This document shows, in pieces, positions 43,725 through 56,899 of a stretch of DNA of 64,000 nt. The stretch's first letter is position 1; every line of letters starts with the position of its first letter. Position numbers and translations under genes: made by a program. Source of the stretch: Tetrastigma voinierianum (Eukaryota; Streptophyta; Magnoliopsida; Vitales; Vitaceae); contig JAEQBH010000646.1 in NCBI GenBank assembly GCA_016808115.1, positions 620,001 through 684,000 on the forward strand, written 5' to 3'. Under the pieces are notes generated by a model. That model was not told the DNA's origin, made no database searches, and was given only the letters and a program-made list of their open reading frames with translations.

Positions 43725-44335
43725 GCCACAAGCCATTATTCAAGAAGAATGTGATCTCACATTCAATATCGCAATCCTGTTATATCCATACAAGTCGATG
43801 TCACGATGCATTCAAATGAGAATCTCGTTATGTTTGTCATTCAAGAGGCAATGTGATCTCACATTCAATATTGCAAACTTCACATACGACTATAGAAGTC
43901 GACAAATAATTTAATAATTCAATCGTGAATCCTATCCCGTTTGTCAATCAAGAAAGAATGCGGGATCTCACATTCAATATTACAATATCACATATGACTA
44001 TAGAAGTCGACATTCACGACAGATTAAGTTGGTGAATCCTATCCTGTTTGTCATTCAGTAGCAATGTGATTTCACATTCAATATTGCAATCGCACATATG
44101 ACTATAGAAGTCGACATTCAAGACAGATTCAGTTAGTGAATCCCCATTCCGTTTGTCATCTCAGAGTGTCGCGACTTCATCCAATATTGGTAACTTCAAT
44201 ATATGACTATAGGTCGATATCTCACGACATTCACTGTGAATCCTCATGTTTGTCATTCAAAGAGCAATGTGATTTCACATTCAATATTTAGGATACCTTC
44301 ATGACTAATTCGCCTGTGAATCCCGTCATGTCGGT
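43725..44335. repeat. ~105-bp tandem repeat, about six copies
   Basis: Units share GCAATGTGAT.TCACATTCAA, TATGACTATAGAAGTCGACA and GTGAATCCTATCC.GTTTGTC. Equivalent points lie at about 43753, 43855, 43964, 44068, 44173 and 44271, so the period is 98-109 bp. The last two units are the most worn. Confidence 0.85.
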
Positions 44336-44450
44336 CATTCAATAATACATTTCAAATCAATTTTACTTTTATTCAAGAATTCATCTATAGTTCAAATACT
44401 CGCACACATGCATATATTTGACAAAACATTCTCAATAACAATAATTAAAT

Positions 44451-44452
<2 letters not shown>

Positions 44453-44501
<49 letters not shown>
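44453..44501. repeat. (TA)n microsatellite
   Basis: About 49 bases of uninterrupted TA dinucleotides just after the tandem array. Confidence 0.95.
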
Positions 44502-44507
<6 letters not shown>

Positions 44508-47500
44508 TGTATTTTCTACAAATGTAATCCCATAACCCATCATAATCACATTCCGTCTTCAGTTATCATTTATAGATCTACTGTGTCTTTATCTATTCAT
44601 AGCCTCTTTAATCAAGGTCACTTGTTCATTCATGTATTTCCTATCATTTGTTATCTTTTCCTGCTATACGTGATAATAATCATATATAACTTAAATCCAC
44701 ATTATGTGTCTTATTTATATCATTTTCATGTTCATATTCATGTTTCAGTTCATTTTCATTTTCCACATCATATTCATGTTTCATGAACACATCTATACAT
44801 ATCGTATTTTGCTCATATCTACATCCTTTCTTACCATGTATTCCATATCTAACTTAACCAAGCGATTAGTACACTCGTACAACAATTCAATTTTCAGACA
44901 AGATGTGGGCACCAAAATGCCATTAAATACATATGTGAAAGTTAGATTCTAGGACTCAATGAGCTTCCATGTAGTCCAAGAATACCCGTGAATGGTTCTA
45001 ACGAAGGAGTTGCAGGCAGTTGCGTCGTGGAAAAATCAGTACCATGCAAGACTTGCAAAGACCCGCAGTTAGCCAGTGAGGGCGTACCACAATCTCTTGG
45101 TCATTTCTGGGGATCTTAACTTCACATTTGACACCTGCTTTATACCCTTTGTTTGAAGGTGCTAAGGTATTCTTCTCCAACTGAATCACCCAAATCATGA
45201 CCGAACTCAAGTTAAGGTCCTCTAAACAACCCTGACTACTCTATGATCAAACCGAACTGTAAATTAGCTTGAACATGTACCCCACCGTGAGTGAATTTCT
45301 AGGCCACTTAGAGTCGAATTTGAAGGTAACTATTTCGTGATGTCAGTTCTCCTTGGAAGTCTGGTAGCTTTAATTATCAACTCTGAATCACCAAATCGGG
45401 ATCTAAATCTACCAAAAGTTACGGCCAAAATACGAACACTATCCAAAATAGAGCACTGGTACCTAAGAGACGGCACTCCACTGATCTGAACACACCCGCA
45501 TCGTACCACTGCTTTGGCATCGTACCACCCCTCAAATTTACAATTGTGGTTTTTCTCCCATTTTTCCATATTTGCTACCCAAATCAACTCAATAATCAAT
45601 ATACACTTCAAAAAACTACTCATATTCATCTTCTAACCTCAATTATACTCAATCATCTTCAATACATATCTTTCTTCAAAACCTTTCATGAATTACTCTC
45701 AGCAACTCTAATACGTAATAACCCATACATAAACCAAACAAAAGGATTAGTTAGGGGTCTGTTTCTAACCCCCTAACTCCATTACTTAGTCTTAAAACCA
45801 TTTAATCCAACCTCAAAGGCATTCCACATTCTTCTTGTACCATTTAAGGTTTTACCAACCTTATCTTCAATAATTTTAGGTTGGGATGAAATCCTAACAA
45901 ACCCTAGGTTTGAAAACCATAGAAACCCTACCATGGTCCAAACACACATAATCCCATACAAAAATTTCATAATTTCCATATCAATGCTGTAATCCATGTA
46001 CAAGACCATTCTGCGCAGGTTTCTACAACCCACAACCCACAAACACGTATCCATACAAAACTATACAAGCTTCCATACCTTTTGCCTTCTTCCCTTTCTC
46101 CCTTCTCTTTCTTCTTCTCTCTTCTCCTCTTCCTCTCTTCTTCTTCTTTCTCCCCTTCCCTCTCTTCTTTACGTGGGAGCCCCTCACTCCTTTTTCAAAG
46201 TGAGAAAAATCTCTCCTTAAGAGACCAATTTGGTCCTCATCTTATCCACTTCCCATACACGTTTGGAAAGCCAATTTTTTTTGGCTTAGTTTCCCATTTT
46301 TGCTATTTAGCCCTTCCATTCTCTTCTATTTGCATCACACTCATCCTATATTCTAATTTAGCCTATCAACTTTAACTTTATGACTATTGGATCCTTCTTT
46401 ACATTTTGGCCCCTCTCAAAATGAGAGGACCAAATTAACTATCCATCTGAAAGTTAAGGCCATGTTTGCTTTTGCATATTTAACTTCTTTTTCTCATTTT
46501 TGCATTTAGGTCCTTTAACTCATTATTATTCTCAATCTAACTTATTCAATTTCTATTTTGGCATACAATCTTATGAGATTATTACCCTTAGGTCCTAAAT
46601 TCGTAAATGACCAATTTACCCTTGTCTTTCCCATTTATGACCACTAGGTCTTCTCAAAAGTGGTAAATTACATATTTACCCTTTGCCTCTTACACTTCCT
46701 GCCTTATCGTTTTTATTTCCTGGAAAATTCATTTAACTTTTATTAACCCTTAAACACATGTCCGAAACCGCTGCGGTATATTTTCTGGGTAAGTATAAAT
46801 TTGATGTGTGTGTTTATCTCTTTTTTCTTTGCATGCCTCGTGTGTTTGAGTTTGTTCGTACACTTAATCTTGTTGGTATTGACTCGAAGCACAGACATTA
46901 GAAAAGGGGCTAGGGTGTCTTAGTGTTCAGACAAAAAGATCTTGGATTTAACGATTTTAGGTTGTGTTTATTCACTATGGAAAGTTCCATGCTTACTAGT
47001 TATTTCTTCGGGAACTTGCAACACACTAAGTACACTAGATCCCTTAGTTATTCTTAGGTATCGGGACCTCTTTCTAGGCAATATTCATCATTTGTGGATT
47101 TTAGTAGTGTTAGGAGACCTTCTAGAAGAGATTGATGTACCCACCCACTAAAAAACAATATATGAAAAGGAAATAGAAATGAGAAAATTAAGATAATGAA
47201 CAAAAAGAGTCATGAATAAGTGAGTTGCCTCACTTGGAATCACGAGCACGATTTGAGGGGCCTTTTCAAAGCTTAATGCCCTAAATCATTTGGTTGTGAG
47301 TCAAACTTCACTGCTTGCTATTGGCTTTTGTACGTGGCAACAGTTGACAAAACAACAGAAACTAAAATTTTGGAAAACAAAAACCTGACAAGAATCGTCT
47401 TGAGGCATCAAATTCAGTTCAAAACCAAAGAGGGTGCAAGATTTTACCTTGTGTCAGTCTACAACCGATCTAATGGCCGGGGCAGTAAAGACCGAAGCAA

Positions 47501-48296
47501 ACCACATCCTTGGTTTTCCTTTAACAGTATCAACACGAAGAGTGGAGCCGATAACCTCCAAGGCAATGGTATTAGATGAAGTCATGGGGATAGCCAAGCC
47601 TAGATTTGAAGAGGGAAGCCGAAAAAAAAAACCCAAGTCTCACCAAGAGGAGTTGTTCTTGAAGAACACTCTCTCTATCTTAAGAACACTCTTCTTAAGA
47701 AGTGTGAGCAAAATGAACAAGCCCTTGCCCTTGCCCTTGAAATGTCCATAATGCCCCTCTTTTTAAGAGATGATAGGCTACACGCACCTTGTCGTGCCCT
47801 CGTACCCGAGCCGGCTTGGAGGCCGAACCGGATCCGGGGATGCGGACCATTTTTACCATATATACATTTTCGAATACCGTAGAAATAAATGTCGCATAAT
47901 CATTTCGATTAAAGAAGGCTCACCGTTTTGCCAATTAACACTTTCATTCAATATGACATGTATGCCAATTCAACATTATCATTTATAAAACATTATTAGA
48001 GTTCATCTCCACAAATAAATCAAATATGTTCTTCCTATGAAAACTTATACATTGCTTCATTACAAAAAGATAAAGCAATGTCATGGGATGAAATATATGC
48101 ATGAGATGGAGCTGCCATTTATACTCCGCATGATTCGAATGGTGATGACTCGAACTCTACGGTCTTTGCTTCATTCCTAGTCACTGATACCTACGTGAGC
48201 ACAGCAACGCGCTAAGCATATTCATGCTTAGTGGTTCTATGCAATTCTCTCTTCATTTCAATTAAACACAAATATGCAGCTTTTCTGAAACAATGT
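44502..48296. other. Unassigned intergenic tract, possibly an old LTR
   Basis: CT-rich (46075-46170) and AT-rich blocks on both strands with no recognised protein. The arrangement of array, (TA)n, CT-rich block and TGCGGTATATTTTCTGGG near 46775 resembles long noncoding LTRs of plant gypsy elements, but I find no partner copy, PBS or TSD. At 47650-47710 there is a small inverted repeat around CTTCTTAAGAAG. Confidence 0.35.
48292..48296. other. Target-site duplication, left (AATGT)
   Basis: AATGT directly before the left LTR's TGTTAACC. The same five bases follow the right LTR at 63902-63906. Confidence 0.88.
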
Positions 48297-50996
48297 TGTT
48301 AACCGGACCAAAACACATGTACAAATTTATGACACTATTACCAAAGACTATTATCTAATCCCCAGCAACGATGCCATAAAACTTGTTAACATAACCAAAG
48401 CATCTCCTAGAGTAAATCATTTTAAATATTGGTTTTAATTAATATACCGGCAGCGCAATGTGCTGACAAGTAATAAATCGGATTTAAGTCCTATATCGAT
48501 CCCACGTAGATCTCAAGAATTCTAGATCAACTACCCCCATTTACTCAAACTCCATACTATTCGACTATGAAATGACATCAGGTTCCCAGCCTTAAGAAGT
48601 CAGAATCATACAAGTATCTAATAAAAGAATGAATCGAATAACCTAATCTAAAGAATAATGAATAAAGAATAGTTAAGAAAATAAATGGAACCGAGTAATT
48701 ATCGCTTAGGAATACACATTAAGACCAATGCTATTGTGAAGTGTCTTCAATTCCCGTTGTTAACACCGTAATTTATCGTGTATTTCGTATTTTTAGAATC
48801 AGCCCAAGGCGTTAGTAAGACAAATTGATTTCTCCACACCTACATTTCATTATCTAATTTTACCTCGATCCTCTCTAACACAGTGGAAACGAGATAACTA
48901 CTTTTTAATGGACTTCTAATTACGGGTATTTTCTTTTGCAATACCATACCCATTTTGATGGATCAGAACCTTAGCTCCTAAAGTTATCTGGCCAAGCAAG
49001 GATATACAACTTCCAGTTATTCTTCCTCAAATTAGAATAGATCACCCTCTCCTTGATTAGATCCTCGCCTAACACTCGGATTGGCTTCACAATTCGAATT
49101 GAGGTGAACTCTCTGCTTGTTTAAACTGATAACTCATTCAACTCATTCTTGATTTCAAGTGAGAAGAAGATTTATCAAATAAACTTACAAAGCTCGTTAG
49201 ATCTCTAATAGCAGGTTAATATACCTTCAAAGAAATGTTCATAACTCCCAGGATTGTCATCTCGTGTCACCCGCAGGACCCTGAAATCGAAAGAATGAAA
49301 ACAATTCTAACTGGGTGTAAGAAACTGATATTCGCATCAAAATCATTAAACCCTAAAAACCGAAAGTAAATTATAAACTCGAAATTGCAATTTGTTTGAA
49401 ACAACTGATAAGAAAGATAATTTCGACAATAAAGATTCACTTAATGGAAGCCGGGTTCCTAACACTCATCGAATTACACATTACAAAGATTCTCCGATCA
49501 TAAGAATAACTCGCATTATGAAACCTGAGGAGCCGACCTTAAATTTTTCGAACTTCCAACATTCCAGGTGTGTAAGAATTTGAAAGGAAATGAATTCCTC
49601 GCATTCACCTTTCGCCCAAAACGATAACATCCAGCCTAAAATAAAATGAAAACTAACACCGATAGATCTAATCTAATTTAACTATCAACTTTCAAGAAAA
49701 GAAAAGAAAAGAAAGAAACTAAAAGAAAAAAAAATAAAGAAAATGAGCCTTCGCCTACCTGCACTCCGTCCTGCTCGCCAAGCCACTTTTACGAGTCGGG
49801 TAGTCAGATTTATATGGTTTCGTGGCCCTAATCCCAATGCAGTTTTTTTGCGGATTTCCAAGTATCGCTCCATGTTAATGTTCCCAGTCGCGACTTCACC
49901 TTTGTCAGCGACATCATCCATGTCGCGACATCGATCCTTCATCGCCGCGATGACGCCTTAAGTCTTCGCAAATTCAATCTCAGGTTCCCGATGTCGCGAC
50001 ATCAATCTTTCACGCGACATCACTCATGCCTCGCAGTTTCAACTCGATGATTCTCGATGTCGCGACTCGATCTCACGCTACCAAGTCTTCTCGCAAAGAT
50101 TCAACTGGTTTCTGGATGTCGCTATTATCAACTTCTTTGTCGCGACATCACCTTAAGTGACTGCAGGTTTCAACCGTTTCATGATGTCGCGACATCCATT
50201 CTTTGTCACGACATCATCCTTGGGCGTAAGGTTTCGCCATTTCTTCAATCGAAATACCATGATGTCGCTGACATCAATCTCTTTGTCGCGACATCAGCCA
50301 TGGAACTTACGTTTCCATCGACAGCTCTTGGTGTCGCGACATCAATCTTTGTTGCGAACATCACTCTGCACCCATGTGTCTCAATCAGCAGCCTCGATGT
50401 CGCGACTATCGCTCTCACGCCGCACATCGCCTTTAATCATCCGAGGTTTAACCTGGACCCGATGTCGCTGGCTATCAATCTCACGCCGCGACAACGCTTC
50501 AATTTTTTACAAATTTCTTTAACCAAGTCTCATGTCGCGACTGCCTCTGTCGCACACGCCTTATGTCTTCGAGGCCCCACTTGTTGCTTTTTGTCGCGAC
50601 TTCAGCCTTCCTCGTAGCGACAATGCAAATTTCACCCGCACAGCTTATCTTTTCATTATCCGCGCCGTCCAAGGCTTCATGGATCCAATGTCACACCGCA
50701 TCAAATTTCCTTTCTTTTTTTTTTTTTTTTTTCTGATGTCAAGACCTCATAACCTGCTGTGCAAACCCCAAAACTTCAACATCAGTTAACCAATTGCTTC
50801 TATTTCTCGCTCTCGCTATTTTCTCATTTTCATCTCACGCTGTCATATTTTTTCCACCGTATTTTTTCTTTTATACTACCTCGTAAATAATGTATTTGGT
50901 GAGTTTCTTCATATTTCGCATCTTAATTATTCATATTTTTACATTAAAAATCAAACAAAATCTTGACTAAAAAATAGATGACTTTTAAGCTCATCA
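48297..50996 (-). repeat. Athila-like 3' LTR
   Basis: 2700 bp, alignable end to end with the right LTR but with many small insertions and deletions. It contains a fossil PBS at 48359-48376 and the palindrome array at 49886-50620. Confidence 0.92.
49886..50620. repeat. GATGTCGCGACATC palindrome array, left LTR
   Basis: About eleven units spaced roughly 60-78 bp. Each is built on the perfect palindrome GATGTCGCGACATC, usually followed after CAATCTTT by a second half-copy TGTCGCGACATCA. Spacers between units differ, while the CpG-rich palindrome is kept. Intact or near-intact cores occur at 49921, 49990, 50184 and 50331. Confidence 0.85.
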
Positions 50997-51015
50997 AACT
51001 CCCCAAACTTAAAAT
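50997..51015 (-). other. Polypurine tract of the Athila-like element
   Basis: Minus strand TTTAAGTTTGGGGAGTT, directly before the 3' LTR. It primes plus-strand DNA synthesis. Confidence 0.85.
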
Positions 51016-54000
51016 TTTCGTTTGTCCTCAAGTAAAGAAAAGAAAGCATTTGTTTGGCCCTCAAATGCACAAAAGCAAATTTTGAAGGACATTTTCCTGT
51101 CTTTGTTTCAAGTAGTTGGCTTTCAATTTAATTGAAATACAATGTATGCATTATTTCTGTATATCTAGCTTTAAGTCCAAATTTCAAAGTTAGTTTCTAC
51201 TTTTCGTAGTATACAAAACTAAACTGTTGAAATTGTTTTACCAAATAACATAACTATTAAATCCTGCTGAATACTATTTTCCTTTCATTTCCATTCTCGA
51301 GTCAATTAACTCCTAAAGTCCTTCACGCTTTGATTTTTTCTATATTTCCAAATCCCATAAGTTTGTTTTTATACTTGGTCTCCACTCATCAGAGGTGATT
51401 TCACCCTTCCAGATCAATCAGTCTTTTCGGCTTGTATTGTTGGGTTTGGGTAATGGTAGATCAAGGAATTTTGTGGATAAGATTACTCCCTCGAACCTTT
51501 TCTCTCCTCTTTCTCAGCCTTTCTTTCTCAGAGTTTCTCTAATAAAACCCCTAAACTTCATGTTTGGGACATCTCTTGATTTCTTCAATTTAGAACCGTA
51601 TGCCCTCTATTTCTCACTCTGTTAATTCCACCTGTGGAAATTTCCTTTGCTCATTATCATTCGTGGATAGTGCAATGTTTTAACTTTTTAGGCTTTCTAA
51701 CACTTTTAGCGAACTTTGTTAAGATCTCCCATACGTATGGCATTAGGGGTACTAGGTGTTGAAACACCCCTAAGAACATACTTGTTCAAGAGAGTTAAGT
51801 CACAAGATAAACTTATCCCTATAAGCCTTCTCTTTTCTTTTCAGACATTTTCTCGTCTTGCCTCTTTTCTTTCTATTCCCTTTTTGAGTTCTTCAAAATA
51901 TATACTCCCCAAACTCATTTCTTTCTTCCTCCTTCAATTCGGGTAATCATAGGTTCTTTATCAAGGATTGATTTCTATAGGGGATGAGTCAGCTCTGATT
52001 GGTCTATTTTTTTTTTTTTTTGAAAAAATGCTTCTGTTGGCTCAATTGAACTAAGGTATATGCATCAAAGATATGAATGTGGATGGCTGTAATGGCTCAA
52101 ACTATCCAAAAATGGCCTGCATCATTTCTTGTCAACTGCATCACCTAGGATTTCGCCTCAATCAATAATCTAACAAATTCTAATTTGATCAATTAGCCAG
52201 ACTAACCATAAGGAGTACCTCGACTCATTTTCATGGATGAGTAGTTAAATTAATTGATATTCAATGTGTTCCTTGACTTATTTGCTCATACCAATAAACT
52301 CAAAAATATGTTTTGTTCCTTCTATTGTATTACTTTCCTCAATTCCTGGACTATCGCTAGGACTTAAGTAACTTCAGATCTTTGCGGTTTCAATCAAACC
52401 GTATTCATGTGGTCTTATTCTACATTTCACCATACCTAATCTAACTCGCTTCATTCGCCTCAAATTTCATTACATCCTGTGCCAGCTTTTATTCGTACTA
52501 ATTCCTACTTTACTTTCCTAATCATGCAACCACAAAGCAACACAACATCAATCAAACAAATTCAAAATAAAGACACAACAATTCAATTTAAATTTCTATT
52601 TTATTTCGATTCATTTGTACAATTGGATACTAGCGTATGGGATAAGCATGGTAATGAGAGTTAGGCGTGGGAAAGGTCTATTTTTTCAAGGCAGCCAGGA
52701 GCAAAGATGTTGGGTGATCTAGGTCCAAGCAGGCCTTAAATGAGTCGGGAATTCGTGGAATTTTCAATTCTCTTCTTTCCTTTCTCTCTTCGGTTTCCCT
52801 TCTACTCGTTTCAATGAAAATCTCATTAGAGAGATCAACCTTTTGTTCAACTCATCCTCTGTCTCTTTCCCAAACCATTCATTGTATTCCATTTCAATAT
52901 AACCTCTAAAAAATTTGGGAGAGATTATTATTAATCATCCAAATTTTCTAGCCATTCGCTTTATAGGATTCCCTGTAGATCCTCTCCGCTTCTTGTCTTT
53001 ATCATCCAATTCTTCTCAAAATCCTTCCGTAGACTCAGATAAAACTCAATCCTTCACTTGCTCCCAAATTTGGCTTTCGTCTCAGATCTCTTTTCTTTAT
53101 CTGAGTTAAGAGTTGAGAATCACGCTTAAACTGGTTGTTATAAAAAGCTTCATGACTGAGTTTGAGTTTCTGCAACAGATTGTGATCTCTTCTCTTCATT
53201 TCTTTTTTAAACTCTTCCCCGGGCCGCTTCAAAATTTTTTCATCCGTCTTCTTTTCTCTGCCTTAACTCTTCTCCCCATCATTGCTCTCTTCGTCAGAGC
53301 TCCACCCTCATGCTCCTTTCTTTCTCGCTTAGCCTTCCTCCCACTCCGCTCGGGTCTCTTCTTTTCAATTCTTTTTCATAAATGCCTTCTCTCACTCCCG
53401 CTCGTAGTTTCCACCTCTCTCTTTTCTAACATCACATTCTCTTCCTACTGCATCGAGCCTTAGCATCGAACTGCTCTCTCTCAGGCTTCTCAGGCTCCCT
53501 CGAGCTTCTATGTGCTCGAAATTTCCGCTTGCACAGAGGTGAGAACCGGCTGCGGACGGGAGAAGTTCATCGGGCCGCTTCCCTTCATCCTGCCCCTTCA
53601 TTGTCTCGGTGTAAACATGTAATCATTGTTGTCGTGGGAGTTTTCGTCAGTCGGCTCCCTCGACAAGAACCCTCCGAGTCACCTTTCTCTCGATCCTTCA
53701 TCTGGCTTCACCTCTCACAGTTTCACCAAAGACTCTTTTCTTCCCGGGTTTTCAAGCTCTGCCAACTCCGCCATGGAGTGGTGAAGATCTCGGTACTTCG
53801 ATTCTTACAGTTCCTTTCTCACCCTAAATTTTAACAAACATAAAAACAGTCAGGGGCCTATGAGGAATAAGACCTCAAGTTCCCTCTGATAATTCTCATG
53901 ATAGAATTTTCAACGACAACTCCTATATCGACCAGATCCTTGGGGATGGCATACAGCAACACAACCTCCTCGTTTCCTCACTCGTACACATGTTTTGTTG

Positions 54001-54086
54001 GAACTAAAAAATGTGTGGCCGAAGTAAAACCATACCTTCGCTTCCTCGTGGAGGCCTGCTCACCGTTTCGCCTTCCTTCGCTGACT
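51016..54086 (-). other. Athila-like 3' internal region, mostly non-coding
   Basis: Long 3' region between the third ORF and the purine tract, as usual in Athila. Minus frames at 53035-53232 and 53392-53601 (Lys/Glu/Arg-rich, possibly helical) could continue the env-like ORF. Otherwise I see nothing coding. Confidence 0.5.
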
Positions 54087-54572
54087 CTAACAGACCTTAC
54101 CATTAGCGAAGCCAAAGCAATCTTCCAAAATCGGGGGTTTTTCCAACAGTTTCTTAAATTTGGAACACTGATGCTTGTGCATCGCAGCTGTTATAGGCCT
54201 CGTTGATGGCCTTAGCCTCATATGAAACCCACTTAACAAAACCGCTCCATCCTTCCTTCCTTCCAAATTTGAAACTCTACTCAAAGGCCGTATACCCCGA
54301 CATTTCTGCTGTGTGCGCAGACTCCTCCCATCTTCTCTCGGCTCTATCATCTCCTTGAAAGGAGTAACAGGATTTTTGAATCTCCTCTCTGCGACAAACC
54401 CCTTGTTAGCATAATATTTCTTCCACTGGGAGTAAGCTTCGTCTGACACGAAATCTTCTACTTCTTCTTCTTCTCTCATCTTTCCCTTTCCCTTTTCTGC
54501 TCTTTCTTGAGAAGTTGCTGGAGCTTCGGGTGTTTCTGATGGCACCTCTCCGGCTTGTTCTTCCCGGGACAA
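54087..54572 (-). pseudogene. Athila third ORF, env-like remnant
   Basis: 161 residues open. An acidic N-terminus (EEEEVEDFVSDEAYSQWKKY) is followed by YANKGFVAERRFKNPVTPF. This is the pattern of the plant Athila-type ORF downstream of integrase (residues before a ..F...I..RG.. line), sometimes called env-like. Its role is unproven. I see no signal peptide or membrane segment in what remains. Confidence 0.6.
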
Positions 54573-55639
54573 ACCACCTAACCGTTCTTCTTGGCGAGTT
54601 TCTTCTTCCGGCTGTTCATGCCCCTCGTATCTCGCTCTAGGTTGTGACTAGGGTGGGAATTTCACCACAAAAGTTCAAGCACAAACTTTTTCATAAGGTT
54701 TGGAAAGCTAGGGGTTTTCGGGCAAAGGAGATCCGTGTAAGGAGGAAGAAGGTGAAAAGCCATGTGGTTTGAGTGAAATTTGAGAAAGTCAACAGCCGTA
54801 CCAATCAATGTTAGGGCTAATTATCGCTTTCATTAAAAACACGCGACTTCCACTCGCATTCTTTATTTTGTCATTGAATTGGGGCTTTAAAGTGAGTAGT
54901 TGGCACCTCAAGTCGCTTATGTCAAAGGACATACTTAGGATGCCTGCACAATAAAAAGGTTTTCGTAATGGTTGATGCTGTGACAACCTTTTCCATTTTG
55001 AAATTTAATTCTCCTGGTCGCGACTTCAAAGTGGTGTGGCGACATATACCTTCTTCCTTCAATACTTCACAAGATGCTCCTTTGTAACAGTGTCACATTA
55101 TCAATGGTTTTGTCGCTAAGATATTTATGCCCGGCGATAACCTCATGTCGCCACCAAGCCCTTAACTCAATAATCTCAAGAACCTTTTTCTCTTATTGTT
55201 CCTAACCCTTTTAGACATTACTTCTGGCATCTCCAAGCAAAGATTTAACAAACAATTCAAGTATATCTACAGAATTGGGTTAGGGATAAAGTTACTCCCC
55301 TTTTCTCATGTTGTGACTTCTCATGAAGTTGTCGAATCGTTCCGGTGGATACTTGCCATTCATGTGCCTTGAACCTGCGTAAGCTTATCGCAATATTCAA
55401 GAAAAATCTAATTAAACTACAATTGATTTCTAAAAATTAAATCTATCCTTATAACAACAATTCTGACCTAATTTAAACAACTAAAAAGGAAAATATTTCA
55501 AAACTTAAAAACAGAAATTAAATCCTTATGGGTTGCCTCCCATTAGTCGCCATGAGTCCCAAATTTAATTGTCAACAGGGTACTTCCTCTTTCTTTTCCT
55601 CAAGAACCGCCGGAGTTCTCATTTTCCTCTCCCTCTGCT

Positions 55640-55976
55640 TAGATAATGCTTAACCTCTCCGTCCATTGACCTTGAATCTTCTCCAAGACGCCTCCCGTTG
55701 TCGCCAAGCTCCCAAATGTGTACTCTGGACACCACGTTGTACGGCCCAATTCCAATTGATTTCAACTTTCCCGAAACAATTTCGCCTAGAATTAAACACT
55801 GCACCCCGGTTTCTGCTCCGAACTCTTTTCTCAAGATTCTCCCTGATCATGCCATTTCCTTTGGCCTGTCTTGCATATTCTAGCATTATCATAGAAGCCA
55901 TTCGCTCTTCCAATCTGCATGCTTGAGCAATCTTTCTTCCTTTGCACTTTAAATCGTTTAACTCGATGGCCCACAT
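55640..55976 (-). pseudogene. Athila integrase C-terminal end
   Basis: AIELNDLKCKGRKIAQ, RLEERMASMIMLEYARQAKG, GAVFNSRRNCFGK and RRFKVNGRR match the end of Athila-like pol (..QLLELEELR.. LLFNSRL.LFPGKL.. FKVNGQR). One open frame of 108 residues with local damage. Confidence 0.78.
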
Positions 55977-56800
55977 TGCTTGTATTCTAATTCATGAGGT
56001 AGATGACATGGGCACAAAAAACAACTCAGAAGGGTATTATCTTAATGGGGGTTTTGTATGCAGTCCCCAGTAGTTCACAAAGTGTATCATCAAGTTTGAA
56101 GACTAATCCTTCCCCGGCTGAGCCTACTACCTTTCAAGTATTCTTTCGATCTCCCCATGGAATTTCTCGTCATTCCATTTGGCTCTGTACGATAAGCTAA
56201 ACTCATTACAAGCCGATCCCATACCGCCATGAGTTTGGTAAATATTTTGTTTGCAAAGTGCCCCCATCACTAATGATAGTCTCCAAAGTTCCAAATCGTC
56301 AAAATATTCTTTGGCAAGAAACCTCGCTAAACCAGAGTAGCATCATTCGACAAGTTAATGTTCACCCATTTGGAAATCCACCACCGCAGCGCATGTATAG
56401 GTTTCAAATGATGGTGGGGAAGGGTCCCATAAAATCTATTCCCCATACATCAAAAATTTGTATCACAATAATAATTTGGTGCATTTCATTCCTCACGCCG
56501 ATATTCCCAATCTTTGACATCTATCACACACCCAAATCCATGCACTCAAGATGGGTCCCAAGACAGGGCCAATAAAATCCTGATTGGAGTATCTTATGGT
56601 CGTTTTTCTCACAGAGTACCAACCTCCAGATAAGAACAAATCAACAGCACGCCGCCGGGTCACTCTGCATGCATCTATTTTATCAAAACAATCTCTTCAA
56701 TAAATAGAGTGGACTAATCCCAAATATAATACCCGGGTCGGCCGCTCCGAAGCTTCCTCTTCTCGTTGGTAGCTGAATTCAAGGCATTATCTACGCCGAT
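55977..56800 (-). pseudogene. Athila integrase core
   Basis: Minus frames give DVWGIDFMGPFPTII (56415-56451), with the first catalytic Asp in GIDFMGPF, and FGT..TIISDGGTL (about 56255-56300), with the second. Zinc-finger remains lie at 56640-56800. Stops and shifts throughout. Confidence 0.82.
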
Positions 56801-56899
56801 AATTCACCATATCAAGATACCGTAGTGGAAGCTGGAAGGAAACCTTAAACAATTGCTCATCCGGTGCCCTCCGCTAACATCACCTTTTCTTCTTCTTCA

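Noticed and set aside
43725..44335. CRISPR-like array
   Set aside because: Units of about 105 bp repeat throughout without distinct spacers, and the context is plant nuclear DNA.
46075..46375. Open frames of Ser/Leu/Phe-rich protein at 45996-46375
   Set aside because: Pure CT-rich simple sequence read in several frames. No domain, no splice context.
47328..47751. Overlapping plus and minus open frames at 47.3-47.8 kb as a small host gene
   Set aside because: Both strands are open by chance in the same stretch and neither translation resembles a known protein.
50057..50617. 186-residue plus-strand open frame full of MSRHQ/DVATS text
   Set aside because: It is a translation of the palindrome array in the LTR. 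Its repeats follow the DNA repeat, and the right LTR lacks the same open frame.
48297..51000. Left copy as the 5' end of a second tandem Athila-like element
   Set aside because: At first the PBS-like copy at 48359-48376 suggested this, but homology stops at TGTTAACC, and the AATGT TSD matches the far end, so it is the 3' LTR of one element.
51716..51946. Plus-strand frame MLRSPIRMALGVLGVETPL.. as a gene
   Set aside because: It lies in the non-coding 3' region of the Athila-like element, on the opposite strand, with no domain.
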